A stretch of DNA of 64,000 bases. Origin: Camelus bactrianus (Eukaryota > Chordata > Mammalia > Artiodactyla > Camelidae). Where the stretch lies: positions 40,148,501 to 40,212,500 of the forward strand of contig NC_133558.1 of assembly GCF_048773025.1 (NCBI RefSeq), written 5' to 3'. Below the pieces are notes generated by a model. The model was not told the DNA's origin and searched no databases. It saw only the letters and a program-made list of their open reading frames with translations. The position numbers and the translations under genes are program-made. Shown here piece by piece: positions 38,669 through 50,329 of this stretch (position 1 is its first letter; the number at the start of each line of letters is the position of its first letter).

Positions 38669-40265
38669 CTGAAGGCGGAAGCTGTGGAGGTGGCTCCCGT
38701 GCAGCCTGGGTCCCCTGGGCACCCCTTCCCCTTCCCTGCTCTGTCCCAGGCACCTGTGCTCCTCCAGGCTGGGCGCTTTGTCCGCAGCCCCACTTTCTAG
38801 GAAGTGGTAGCTGAACTTCCTAGGAATTCAGTTGTGGACCTGGAGTGTGAACCCCCTAACCACCACCCTGCGAACACTAAGAACGGGACTGAAACCGGTG
38901 GCACCGCCTGCTTCCTGAAGTTCCCGTTTCTCTGGGTGGGTGCTGTCTCAGATGACCTGGGGGAGTCCAGGCGCAGCAGAGGCGCCTCATTGGGTGTGTG
39001 GGGTGGGGCAACTGGTGCCAGGGACCCCAGGGGGCAGTGGGAGTCCTGGTGGTCACCTGTTCCCTGCCTCCCACAGGGATGCTGCCAACATGGCCCACTG
39101 CAGACCAGGGTACCAGGCCTTAACTTGAGCCCTCCTGTCCTCCTAGCCCTGGTGGGCACCTCTCCCTTCCCTGGTGAGGGTGTGGCGGGCACTCTAATAG
39201 GACAGGCAAAGGCTGGGTTCTCGGAGCTGCTGCAGCCAGGGAGTCTGCGCCCGTCCCCGGGCTCTGCAAGGCCTCCAGGCAGGGAGGGGCCGGGGGAGCT
39301 CGGTGCTTGTATCGTGTGTGAGTGCTGCTGGGTGTTACTGCACACACATGCAGGTCTGCGACAGACACACGTACTACAGGTATGCGTAGTACACGATGTA
39401 TATGTTAATGTGTTAAAATATTTTCTGTGTATGGACAGCTTCTTTGTGGAAAAAGGGAGAGCTCAGGGGTGCCTGATGGGGGCTGTGAACCTGGAGAAAC
39501 GGGACGAGGGGCGAGAAGGGGGCCCTGTGACGGCTGGGGGCACGTCCGGCTTCCCCCTGTGGGTCCTAAGTCGGACGCAGGGACAAAATGATGGGCGTGG
39601 TCATCACTGGTCCCCTCCTGGCTGGCGACAGGAGGGCTGTGCAGACTGCGTGGCTTTCTGAGCTGTTGCCGGTCACGGAGCCAGTGGCAGCTGGTGCCTG
39701 CCGAGGCCCTGTGCCCCCAAACCTCCAGCCCTTCGGCGCCTGCCTGCTCCTCCTCAGAAGATAAACTCCTGGCGGGTGTCTGCCTTGGCAGAATTGACAG
39801 CCCTGGGAAACGACCAGCCTCACCGCAGCTCAGGCCGACGTGGCTCAGCCCGTCTCCCCTGATCAGTCATGAGTCCCACGGTCTTGCTGGCGTCAGCCCA
39901 CGTCTCCATCTTACGGGAGTCATAAATCCACTATCCCCCCAAGAACCAAAGCCTCTCACCTCACTTACAGACAGTCAGAAGGCTGTTCCCTAGTCCCTTT
40001 GTGTTCACAGCCCCTTCCTCTTAAAAGACCCTGCACGTTCCCACTCGGTGGACACGCGGGCACCTGTCGTCTGTGCGGCCCACTGTAGCAGCGTAACTGT
40101 TAAACTTTCCTTTGTTCTTGAACTCCTCCTGGCCTTTGATAAATTCTTTAACCACCCGTGACGCTGGCCCTCCATGTGTCCTCCGACAATAGAGGTCAGA
40201 CTTTGTGGAAGTCTGGTGTGTAGGGAGCAGGCGGCTCCCTGTACTGGCTCCTGTGGATGATTTCC
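38669..40265. other. GC-rich unannotated intronic DNA
   Basis: Moderately GC-rich, with open frames up to 285 codons on + and 182 on -. The + frame has no ATG for about its first 200 codons and no recognised domain, so it is not called as a gene. Confidence 0.6.
39660..40190 (+). mobile_element. Possible degraded LTR, fossil
   Basis: Has an LTR-like order: a TTAAAAGA motif near 40020, a GC-rich stretch, then TTTCCTTTGTTCTTGAAC and CTTTAACCACCCGTGACGC resembling an R-U5 region of a class I retroviral LTR. No internal genes are seen. Boundaries are guessed and the left end is uncertain. Confidence 0.28.
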
Positions 40266-40402
40266 AGTGCACCCTGGTCCTCCCAGGACAGATCTGCAGT
40301 GCCTCCTCCATCACAGTTCTGCAGCGCATCCTTGTCCTCCCAGCACAGTTCTGCAGTGCACCACGGTCCTCCCAGCACAGATGTGCAGTACCCCCTGGTC
40401 CC
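40266..40402. repeat. 32-bp tandem repeat, about 4 copies
   Basis: Units of the type GTCCTCCCAGCACAGTTCTGC plus AGTGCACCA. One unit is shortened by seven bases. Minus-strand reading gives repeated peptides (WEDKDALQNC-like) of no known family. Confidence 0.85.
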
Positions 40403-40626
40403 CTCTGCCCACCTCCGACTGGCTTCTGCAGGCCATTGGGTGCATGTGCGGATCCTGGGATGGGCAGTGGGGGCCGTAAATCTGAAGTGACCACCAGGCG
40501 ATGCATCCAGTCTGAGGCCAGCTCGGTAACACTGGACAGAGGCCTGTGCTCATCAGCATAGAACTTGGGGCCTGCCTTGGACGTGGTGGGGCTTAGGGGA
40601 ATTTGATTAAGAATAGAAACCTTTTC

Positions 40627-41149
40627 GTGTGCATCAACAGATGACTGGATAAAGAAGATGTGGTATATTTATACAATGGAACACTAGTCAGCCATTAAAA
40701 ACGACAACATAACGCCATTTGCAGCAACATGGATGTTCCCGGAGAATGTCATTCTAAGTGAAGTAAGTCAGAAAGAGAAAAAAAAAAATACCATATGAGA
40801 TCACTCATACATGGAATCTAAAAATAAAAGAACATAAATACAAAACAGAAACAGACTCATCGACATAGAATACAAACTTGTGGTTGCCAGTGGGGAGGGG
40901 GTGGGAAGGGACAGAGTGTGATTTCAAAATCTGGAGACACTGACAGGCATATGTAGACTAGATAAACAAGACTATACTGTGTAGCACAGGGAAATATATA
41001 CAAGATCTTGTGGTGGCTCACAGTGAAAAAAAATGTGACAATGAATATATGTATGTTCGTGTATAACTGGAAAACTGTGCTGTACCCTGGAATTTGGCAC
41101 AACATTGTTAAATGACTATAACTCAATAAAAATTTTTTTTTTTAAAAAA
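40627..41149 (+). repeat. L1 3' end with target-site duplication
   Basis: Truncated L1: ATCAACAGATGACTGGATAA, CAACATGGATGTTCCCGGAG, TTGTGGTTGCCAGTGGGGAG, ACTCAATAAAAA and an A/T tail. Flanked by 17-bp repeats with one mismatch (AGAATAGAAACCTTTTC at 40610-40626 and AGAACAGAAACCTTTTC at 41150-41166), the signature of target-primed insertion. Confidence 0.92.
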
Positions 41150-41169
41150 AGAACAGAAACCTTTTCAAA

Positions 41170-42335
41170 GGCTGATATCTTGTGCTAATAAAAATGAGTG
41201 CATTTGGCCATCCGACTCTGCCATATCCGCATCCAAGCATCCATCCGTGAGTTAAAAATATGTAACCCCCCCCCCCAAAATCCCAGAATATTCCCTAAAG
41301 CAACTGGAATTGGCCACACACTGGCAACTATTCACATCGCACTGACGTTGCATTAGGGGTCATAAGTAGCCTAGGGAGGAGTAACCCTTACTGGAGAACG
41401 TGCCTGGAGGATGTACGTGCACACACTACACCGCTTGACAGAAGAGGCTTGAGCATCAGCGGGTTTTGGTGTCTGAGGGAGCCCTGGGTTCAATCTCCCA
41501 CAGACACAGAGGCCCAGCTGTCCCTAACTGAAGGGCCCCTCGCGTAGCTTGAGACATTTCCTTGAACCAGATGCCACGCCTGCAGCTTACTCCCCTAACC
41601 CCCTGGATGCCCTGGACAAGCATTACTGCTCTGAACCTCCCATTTCTTTTGGCAACAGAAGAAAAAGTGGTGTGTTCTGACCCAGCTTCCAGGCCTCAGT
41701 CACCACCCTTGGATCCCAGAACAGCTTCAGGCTGTCCTGGCCTTTTGGGCAGAGTGGGGGTGTCTGAGCCAGGTAGGTGGAATCCTTCAGGCTCCCAGCC
41801 CTGCACAGTGCGCCACAGGACGTGTTCGCCACAGGACGTGTCCCCCGTGGGCTGGCTTCTCTCAGGAGCCTGGGACCAGTACCTTCCATGTTCACCACAG
41901 TCATCCCTAGAGGTGTGGGCTGCACAGCAACCCAGGGGTCTTGTGACACTTCACCCCCAAGTCCACTTTACAGCACCATGGGAACTCGGCTCCATCTGAC
42001 TCCACGTGACAGAATGTTCTAGAGGCACTGAAGAGGCTCAGGTGGGGGCAGCCTCTCCCTGCAGTGCCTACCCCAGTGGCTGGTGTGGGCTGTCATCCTG
42101 AACGGGAGGCTTGGCATGGTCAGCTCAGATGATCCCGACAGCCCACGGCCTGTGGTTCCCTCTGGAATGAGCTCCGGGAGGCTGGCCCCAGCCTCTCCGC
42201 AGGTGGGGCGCTCTGTACCTCCCTCAGACTGTGGGAGCCACCCGCCTCACTGCTCCACCCTCGGGCAGTCTCTGACAGGCCTTCTTCCTGGGCACGTGTA
42301 GATCAGCCGGTCAGGAGCACCAACTGGAGGGATGA
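41170..42335. other. Unannotated intronic DNA
   Basis: Partly GC-rich (41500-42300) with a C8 tract near 41268. No gene, exon or named repeat recognised. Confidence 0.5.
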
Positions 42336-42339
42336 TTTT

Positions 42340-43105
42340 GGCAGTGAGTTTGTAGGTACAATCAAAAAGCGCACTTTGTGAAAAGGAAACATAGTTAGTG
42401 GAACTTAACTGAAGTGGAAAATGCCTGCCTGTGGAAGACACTGTCAAGAGAATGAAAGGCAGGCCAGAGACCGGGAGAATCACACATTTGCAAACCTCAT
42501 ATCTGATAAAGGACTCGTGTCCGAAATATGCAGAGAACTGTTAAAAGTCAGCAACAAGGAAACAAACAACCCAGTTAAAAATGACTAAAAGCCCTGGACA
42601 GACCTCTCACCTAAGAAGACTCACAGATGCAGAGAAGGAAGCACAAGTTTCCTCCACATCCTACGTCGTTGGAGACTGTAACTGAAAACGAGTAAGACCA
42701 CCACGCATCTGTTAGAACGGTAGACGTCCAGAAGCAACAACGAAACCCGGCACCTCCCAGCGCTGGTGAGGGTGTGGGGCAGCAGGAGGCCTCCTCCGCT
42801 GCGGGTGGGTGCAAAACGGAAAAGCCCATCTGCAGGAGAGCTCGGCAGTTTCTCCAAAATCTAAACCTAATCTTGCCATACAACCCAGCAACTGCATTCC
42901 TAGACACTCACCTGTTCAAATGGGCTGAAAACTCATGTCCACCCCAAATCTGTGCAGCGATGTTTATGGTTTATAAATGTCTACAGATGCTTTATTCATA
43001 GCTTAATTCAAACGTGGATGTGCACAGGATGTCCCTCAGTAGGTGAGTGGATGCATCCAGACAGTGGAATAGGATTTCAGAATAAAAAGGACGAAGCCGT
43101 TTGTG
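42340..43105 (+). repeat. Old L1 ORF2 end and 3' part, plus strand
   Basis: Broken sense L1: ATATCTGATAAAGGACTCGTG, AACAAACAACCCAGTTAAAA, GCTGGTGAGGGTGTGGGGCA, CCATACAACCCAGCAACTGC, AGACAGTGGAATAGGATTTC. Many CpG sites for an L1 of this age. Confidence 0.7.
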
Positions 43106-43560
43106 AAGAATTGATTTTTTCATCATTGTATAGCGTCCTTCTGGGTCTCTTATGACTGTTTTTACCTTCAAGTCTATTTTGTCCAAGTGTACCCATCCTT
43201 GCTTCCTTTCGTTTGCCTTTTTCATGGAGTACCTTTTTCCATCCCTTCATGACCAGCTTACATGTGTCCTTAAACCTAAAGTGAGTCCCTTGTGATGGCA
43301 CAGATTTGGACCTTGCTTGTCATCCACTCAGCCACTCTATATCTTTTGCTCTGATAATTTAATCCATTTACATTTAAGGGAATTGTGGCAGGGAAAGGCC
43401 TATTATCACTGTTGTTTTTAATAGTTCTCTGTCTGTCTTGTAGTTAAATTGTTCCTCTATTCCTTCTTGCTTCTTTCTTTTGTGCTTCATTGATTTTTTG
43501 TGGCGATATTCTTTGATTCTGCTGTGATTCAATAGGTATAAATTTTCAGTTATGCAAAAT
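43105..43560 (-). repeat. L1 ORF2 fragment, minus strand
   Basis: TAGCGTCCTTCTGGGTCTCT, TCAAGTCTATTTTGTCCAAG, CTTTTTCCATCCCTTCATGA and TTTAATCCATTTACATTTAAGG are antisense ORF2. Joins head-on to the preceding plus-strand L1 piece. Confidence 0.75.
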
Positions 43561-43699
43561 GAGTTCTATTCCGAGGCTCTGTGTGTAACGTTGTGCCTAC
43601 AGTTTACAACACTGCATTATGCACCCAGATATTCGTTAAGAGAGTAGATTTCGTGATAAATGTTCTTCACAGACATGTGCTCCTCCCCCCATCCCAATA

Positions 43700-43860
43700 A
43701 ACCCAAAGCACAAGGAAACTTTTAGAGGAATGGATATATTTACTACCTTGACATTAATGATGGTTTCACAGGTGTCTGCATATGTGCAAACTCAGATGTA
43801 CCTTAAATATATGCATTTATTTTGTGTATCAATTGCATCTCAATAAAGCTGTTTAAAAAA
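43700..43860 (+). repeat. L1M 3' end, plus strand
   Basis: TTTACTACCTTGACATTAATGATGG...CATCTCAATAAAGCTGTTT and an A tail, an L1ME-like 3' terminus. Confidence 0.65.
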
Positions 43861-43882
43861 GATGTTAATAGCAGAAGAAATG

Positions 43883-44019
43883 GGGGGAGAGTATTGATCA
43901 ATGATAGAGCGTGTGCTTAGCATGCATGAGGTCCTTGGTTCAATCCCCAGTATCTCCATTCAGAAAAATGAATTACCCTCCCATAGTCCCCCAAAGTAAG
44001 AAATGACCATTAAAAAAGA
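43883..44019 (+). repeat. Camelid tRNA-derived SINE
   Basis: ATGATAGAGCGTGTGCTTAG, GCATGCATGAGGTCCTTGGT and TCAATCCCCAGTATCTCCAT with a CCCTCCCATAGTCCCCC body and an A-rich tail. Flanked by AGAAGAAATG (43873-43882 and 44020-44029) as a short target-site duplication. More diverged than the 13.34-kb copy. Confidence 0.87.
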
Positions 44020-44034
44020 AGAAGAAATGAGCCA

Positions 44035-44600
44035 TTGAGCCACAAAAGGACATGGGGAAATGAAAATGCGCATCGCTTAGTGAAAGGAGCCAACCAGAGG
44101 AGGTTATACTCTCTGTGAGATTCCTACTACACGGTATTTGAAGGAGCTCATCTATGGAGACAATGAGATGAGTGGCTGCCAGGAGTTTGTGTGGGAGGGG
44201 TGGGAAATGAGGAGGTGAGGTACAGAGGGTCTTCAAGGCAGTGAAGTTGTACTTTGTGTTACTGAAATGGTGGACCGATGGGCAGCAGCCTGAACAGTGT
44301 ACCTGATCAAGGCAGTTCCATGGACAGCAGCCTCGGGGCCTCTGGATGCAAATGGCATCATGCATTTGTCAAAACTCATAGAATTGTGCAGATAATAGTG
44401 AGCCATGGTGTTGCCTATGGACTTCAGTTAATCATAAGGTATTAACCTGGGTCATCATTTCTGACAAATGTAGCACACTGGAGCAAGATATTCATAATAG
44501 GTGAAACTGGGCGTATGTGTGGGGCACTGGAATTTGTGGGACCCTGTGGACTTTCTGCTCAACATATCTGTTAGCCTAAAACTACCCTAAAAGGGCAAAG
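44035..44600 (+). repeat. L1M 3' UTR, plus strand
   Basis: CGCTTAGTGAAAGGAGCCAA, GATGAGTGGCTGCCAGGAGT and TTGTCAAAACTCATAGAATTG match L1ME-type 3' UTR. Interrupted near 44280-44340 by GGCAGCAGCC-type sequence. Confidence 0.6.
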
Positions 44601-44984
44601 TCTGTTTAATCTAAAAATATCATTACCCCGTGCAGAGCAGCAGAAGCAGAACCATGGACAGTAGCTGAAACAGCCGGCTAGTCTGAGTCAGGACCACGGA
44701 CAGCGGCCTGGAAGGCCTTGGGTTCACACAGGGCTCAGTCATTGTCTGATGTGGAAAAGGCCTCATGGACAGCAAATGAGCCTTCTGTAACGTAAGGTAG
44801 TTTCAGAGAAAGAACGCAGTCTGGACCAGCGTCCCAAGACCTCGTGTGTCTCGGGGCAGGAGCCACGTCCATTTTCGTAACCTGAGTCCTCTTCTTGGCC
44901 CAATGTCTCGGAGTCACGCCCCACAGAGAAGCATGATTGATCCCCAGTGTGGTGGGTGGAATGTGAAGATGGTTTCTTATTTTG

Positions 44985-47095
44985 ATATGAATTTGTGTAT
45001 ATACATACATTTAAGTTAAATACACTTCATTGACAATGTTATATTAGTTTCAGGTGGACAACATACAAAATGGTGATTCAATACTTTTAGAGACTACATT
45101 CCAGTTGAAGTTATTAGAAGCACTGACTATACTCCCTGTGCTGTGCAATAGTCCTAGTAGCCTATGTATTTTATACATAGTAGTTGGTATTTCTTAATTC
45201 CCTGTCCTTACGTAGCCCCTTCCCCCTCTCCTCTCCACACGGGTAACCACTAATTTGATCTGTCTATCGGTGTGTCTGTTTTCCTGTTGTTACATTTATT
45301 CACTTCTATTCATTGTTAGATTCCACATACAAGTGATATCCTAGAGCATTTGCCTTTGTCTGACTTACTTCACTAAGCCTCATACTGTAGAGAACCACCA
45401 ATGTCACAAACGGCAGAAATCATTCTTCTGCACGGCTGAGCATTATTCCGTCGTGTTTATACATCGTACCACCTTTATCCATTTTCCTGCCGACAGACAC
45501 TCGTGTTGCTTCCGTATGCTGACTCTTGTTCATACAGTTGTTATGTACCTTGGGGTGCATGTATCTTTTCAAATTCTTGTTTTTGTTTCCTTCGGATGTA
45601 TACGCGGGAGTGCAATTGCTGGACCGTGTGATAGCTCTATCTTTAGTTTTTCTGAGGATTTTCCTTACTGTTTTCCCCAGAGGCTGCACCAATTTGCACT
45701 CCTGCTAACAGCGACAAGGGTTCCGTTTACCCCATCTCTTCACCAATATTTCTTATTTGTAGTCTTCGTGGTGACGTCTCATTTTGGTTTTGATTTACAT
45801 TTCCCTAATGATTAGGAATGTGAGCAGCTTTTCACGTGTCTGATTTTTTTTGTTTGTTTCCTCTGTGACCCACCCCCGTTTTTTTTTTTGATGTTATATT
45901 TTACTTCTTCCTGTGAACTGCTGTTTACTGCAGTCACAGTTAATTTTATGTATTTTATCTTTTAATCTTTTGCTTATTTAGTTGATGACCCTCAGGCTTT
46001 AATTTGCCTCTTAGTGGGATTTGCCTTTGCTGTAAATTCTTGCGTCTTGCAATAGCCTGTGTGTTCCCCTCCAGGAAGACCTTTGACATGTCTCTGAGGG
46101 TTGATGAACTGCTCCAGGGTTTCCTTGCCTGAGAAGTTCTTGTCTCTCCTTTAGGTCTAAACGACAATCTTCCAGGGTGACATCCCCTAGGTTGTAGGTT
46201 TTTTCCATTTAGCATTTGTATAGATCATGCCTCTCCCATCTGGTCTGCAGAGTTTCTGCAGAAAAATCAACTGCTACCTTTGTGGCAGTTCCTTGTACGT
46301 GACTCTGTTGTTCTCTTTCTGTCTTCAGAATTCTCTCTTTATCCTTAACTTTTGCCAATTTAATTGTGACGTGTCTTGGTGTGGGTCTCTCTGGGTTCAG
46401 TTTGCTAGGGACTGTGTGATTCCTACGCCTGGAAATGTCTCTCTTTCTTCATGATTGTTGAGTTTTTGCCATAATTTCATTAAGTACGATTTCAACATTT
46501 TTCTCTCTCTCTTCTGCTTCTGGGAGCCCGAACATGCCAATGTTAGGACAGTTGATGTAGTTCCATAGATTCCTTAAACTGCTCTCAATTTTAAAAAAAA
46601 AAAAGTTGTTTTTCCTTTTGTAGTTCTGACTGGGTAATTCCCATGGTTCTGTCTTCCAGGTCACGTGGGGTCTCCGGTGTCACCTAGTCTCCTGTTCGCC
46701 CCTTCCAGTGTTTTAAGTTTTAGCTACTGTAGCCCTCTGGTGAGGGGTTCTCTTTTTATATTTTCCAGGTCCCTGTAAAGCTTCAAACTGTTTTCATCTC
46801 TTCTTTTCCCTAACTTGGTTAGCATTCTTATTACTAACGCTCTCAAGCTGCCCACGCCCCAGGGAAGACCTCCGGGCCATGACGTGTCTCCCTGTCCCGG
46901 GTCCCCTCCTCGAGGCTGCGTTCCAAATCGAGAACCTCTCTTCCATCCCTTCGTGACTCCTCGTGGACCTATCTTCAGCGCCTTGGCTGTGCAGGAGTCT
47001 CTCTGCCAGTCTCCATTTTTCTCCAGTGAGATATGCTCCACATGTAGATGTAATGTGAATGTGCTCTGTGTCCTTCTACTCCACCGTCTCCGTGT
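44985..47095 (-). repeat. L1 with ORF1 but most of ORF2 missing, minus strand
   Basis: Read on the minus strand from right to left. A 5' end (GGTGGAGTAGAAGGAC, rc of 47070-47085) resembles the GGCGGAGTAGAAGGAC start of mammalian L1s. A leader follows, then an ORF1 relic at about 46830-45955 with the LWNYINCPNIGMFGLPEAEE segment (central RNA-binding domain) and MLNGKNLQPRGCHPGRLSFR (C-terminal domain). At about 45860-44985 only the end of ORF2 and the 3' UTR remain. The roughly 3 kb between ORF1 and the end of ORF2 is gone. ORF1 is broken by stops and frame changes. Either one internally deleted copy or two adjacent fragments. Confidence 0.72.
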
Positions 47096-47109
47096 CCTTC
47101 TCTATAACC

Positions 47110-48600
47110 AAGAAACGAAGCGAAGAAACGGGGTTCAGGGACTACTAACGTTGGGGAGGGGGGCACCACGAACCTCGGCGGCCACACGAACTCGCCTCAG
47201 GGTCCTGACTGGCCACGCGGTTGGGGCCTCACCCACGCACCCCCAACCCGTCAGCCTCTCCAACCACGCAGCCCAGGCCCTACCCGCTGGCTCCCGGACT
47301 TGCACGCCCCCACCAGCGCCCCCTTACCTGCCCGGCGGCAGCAGCGGAGACGACAGCAAGCGGCAGCCCAGTCCCCAGACCGCCTTCCTCCTCGGGAGCC
47401 GCTGCAGGAGCGCCCAGCTTTCCCACGCACTGGGCCGATCCGGCGTCCGCGCCGGCGCATCCGCGCGTGCGTGCGCGCCCCTCCTCCTCCCGCCGCAAGC
47501 GCGGGCCCTCGGGCTGGGGCTCCTGCTGCTCGGGATGTGGCGAGTAGGGACGAGCGGAACCGATCGGGGCCTGGCGGGCCAAGCGGGGGGGGGGCGGGGG
47601 GGGGCGGGGACGGCCCACCCCGCTGCCCCTCCGGCCCGGTCTCCATACCCAATGCCCGAGTCCGCCGCAGACCAGGTCACTGCACTCAACCGGAACCACC
47701 ACCGGCCCCGGGCCAGGCCACAAACCCCAGCCCCACTCCCCCTACTCGCCTCCCCCTCCCCGTTACTGCCCCCCAACACCGCCGGTCAGGCCCAGTCTCC
47801 GACGTGACCCCCAAGAGGAGGCTCCTCCTCACACGGAAGTCTCCGCCCCCACACCACCTCGCTATGGCCCCCACACCCCAAGCTCACGCCTCATGCCTCA
47901 CTGCAGGACCCGCAACATCCAGAGATGGTTCCCCTCACCCCTCAGCTAAGCCAATTCCACTCTGACTGGCCCCATACCCCTCAGCCTGCCCCCCCCACCG
48001 CGGGATTCCTCCCTCGATCCAAGTGCTGACCCCCTCACAACTCACCCCGTGGATGGGGCAGGGAAGTCTGGGTTAGGGTCACCATAGTGACTGCCACCAG
48101 CCTACGCGGGAGCAGGCCTAGTGTGTGGCTGCACAGCTAGTGTCCGAGGCCACAGGGCTCTGCAGGCTGGGCTGGAGGCGGTTCCAATTCCCACCCGGGC
48201 GCCCTGACCCCGGCGCCCTGTGACTCGTCTCAGCCAGCAGGTCAGGGTGGACCCGGGCTGCCCGCCACTGGCCTGTGGGCTTGTGTGGTTGATGGCCCGG
48301 ATTGTGATCTGGATCCCTAGGGCAGAGGTACTGGGCACGCAGACTTGCAGCGGCCAGGGGGCCTACTTGAGTGATAGACTGCAGGCGGTGGGCTGTGTGC
48401 ATGGCCTGGGCTCAGCCCAGGTGGGTGCAGGGACCGTCTTCATTAGCCCTGGGGCAGAGGGAAGAGGGACGGGAGAGTTAAAAGTGTCCATGTTAGAAGC
48501 CCACGGCTGGAGAGCCAAGCACGCAGCAGAGCTGGCCTGGCCACCTAGGAACCCGCCACGACAGTGTGTGTTTGTGTGTTGTGTTATCAAATAACTAAGA
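47110..48600. repeat. CpG-island-like block containing an isolated macrosatellite unit
   Basis: 47110-47670 is homologous to the type 1 unit of the 53-59 kb array (shared AAACGGGGTTCAGGGACTAC, GGGGCTCCTGCTGCTCGGGA, GCGGAACCGATCGGGGCCTG, TCTCCATACCCAATGCCC). From 47670 to 48440 the DNA is CpG-rich and not found in the array. 48441-48482 matches the array's right edge (58985-59026) at 38 of 42 positions. CpG-dense with poly-G runs. The open frames up to 330 codons on both strands reflect GC content. Confidence 0.8.
47331..47600 (-). other. Exon-like segment ending in a splice donor
   Basis: On the minus strand a CpG-dense segment ends in GCCGCCGGGCAG|GTAAGG (47324-47335), a strong donor consensus. 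The same donor is kept at 54567, 55617, 57616 (GTAAC) and 58687, altered near 56596, and missing from the shortened 53.4-kb unit. This resembles a first exon downstream of a CpG-island promoter. No acceptor, no second exon and no transcript evidence is available. Confidence 0.3.
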
Positions 48601-50280
48601 AGAATACCTGATCTGTAGACTGACTCAGAAATGAAGCCCCTTAGAGGTGGTGGTTGCCCTGAAATGAGCTACGTTCTGCCTCTTCCCAGTAGAAAAGAAG
48701 CAAGCTACTTTTGCAGAAAACAGTCACTAATGTAGACACTTCAGGTTGCCATAGGGTGAAATTGATCTTGACCTCATATACATTATCAACAAACATATGG
48801 GAAAGGAAAGACAATCTATGTCAAAATAAAAGAAATAAAAAATACATTTAAGCTCCCACGGTTTCTAGCTGGTGAAATTGTTACAGTGAGAATACGTAGA
48901 CTGAAAGATGGCTAAGCAAAAAAAAAAAGTGTCTAAAAACAAAACGAAATTACAAACTTATAGATCAGTGAGTAATTAGGAGAAATAAGCAAACATTAAA
49001 AAATCGAACTTACAGAAAATAAAAATAAAATTATAATGAAAGTTACATTGATGGGTGAAGCCACAGATTAGACAAAACTGAGAAAATTAAAGAATTAAAA
49101 GATAGGATCTGTGGGACAGAAGAAAGTTACAAAACTTCTCTGGTTGGGATCACAGACAGGATTACATTTAGACAACAGATTAGAGAAAATATTTAAAGAG
49201 ATAGCAGTTCAGGTATTTCTAAAACTCATTTAAAAAGGAGGGCATGCTTCTAAAGTCTGCAATACATAAAATATCCCAAGAAGGTAAGGACAAGTCCAGA
49301 ACAAGTCATTACATGGTGAAACTACAGCATTCCAAAGAGAAAGGATGTTCACAGGAACCACAGACAAAATACAGAACACCAAATTGGAAGAGATTCTAAG
49401 ATGAAAGCACACTTCTCAACAGCAATGAAGGCTAATGGACATTGGAACAGCGTTTACAAAGGAATGAGGGAAAATACTGATAAACTTAGAATTTTGTATC
49501 TTATAAAATTATTCAACATTGAGAGTAAAAGGCAAGTATTTATAGATAAATATAATCAAGAGTTTATCATCAGAAGATCTCTATATTTGAACATGTATAG
49601 GACATACTAAAAGATGTGCTTCAGGAAAATCAATGACCCCAGACAGGAATGAAAACTTATAGGTAAATCTAAATAAACAGTATGTATGTACATAAAACAC
49701 AGTATGTTCAGTATGTTGGGATTAAAAAAGTAAAATAACATATTTAACAATAATGATATATTAGCCAGGAAAAGGAAGATCAAAACTGAAGGACTCTAAA
49801 TTCCCTTTCTTGCTTGGAACAAAGATCAAAATACTTTTCAACTTAAGACCTTAGTAAATTAAATACGTGTGGTAAATACATAATACTGTATAAGTTCCAA
49901 AAGCCATGAGAGAGAAAAAATGACATAAATGCCTAAAAAAACAGTTTATTGCTTAGTTTTTTCCCTTCTTATAGTTTGTAAAAAACATTACTAATTGATA
50001 CTAACCTTGATTCCTATCACCAGAGCAACCTTTGACTTATCTTTTCCACTTTATATTATTCCACAATGTGAAGGTACAAGAATAAATTTACATATTCTCT
50101 TACCTCTGGTAAATTGCTACTATTAGCTTATAACATAAACTACAAACTAGAAATATAATAAGTATAAAATATCTAGTTTATATTGCAAATAGATCTGTAT
50201 GACAAAACTTTCTTTTCTTTCTTTCCTTTCCATTTTTTTCATTCTTTATTTCCTATTTTTCCCTCTTTTTTCTTTTAGCC
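48600..50280 (+). repeat. Old L1M/HAL1-like fragment, plus strand
   Basis: AT-rich. Between 48800 and 49800 the phrases GATTACATTTAGACAACAGA, CACACTTCTCAACAGCAATGAAGG, CTTAGAATTTTGTATCTTAT and AAAAGATGTGCTTCAGGAAA follow the ORF1/ORF2-junction region of old L1/HAL1 elements. The remaining AT-rich parts (48600-48800, 49800-50280) are unassigned; 50200-50278 is pyrimidine-rich. Confidence 0.5.
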
Positions 50281-50329
50281 AGTGGTAAAGGCAAAAATAT
50301 TTGTCTTGTCAAAATTTTCCAGGGCAGAA

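Noticed and set aside
38804-39661. A 285-codon open frame on the plus strand
   Set aside because: It begins with GTG, has no in-frame ATG for about 200 codons, shows no recognised domain, and lies in GC-rich DNA where stops are rare.
46815-47807. A 330-codon plus-strand frame and overlapping minus-strand frames in the CpG block
   Set aside because: They run from an antisense L1 leader into a repeat unit, are proline/arginine-rich low-complexity, and frames are open on both strands at once, as expected from GC content.
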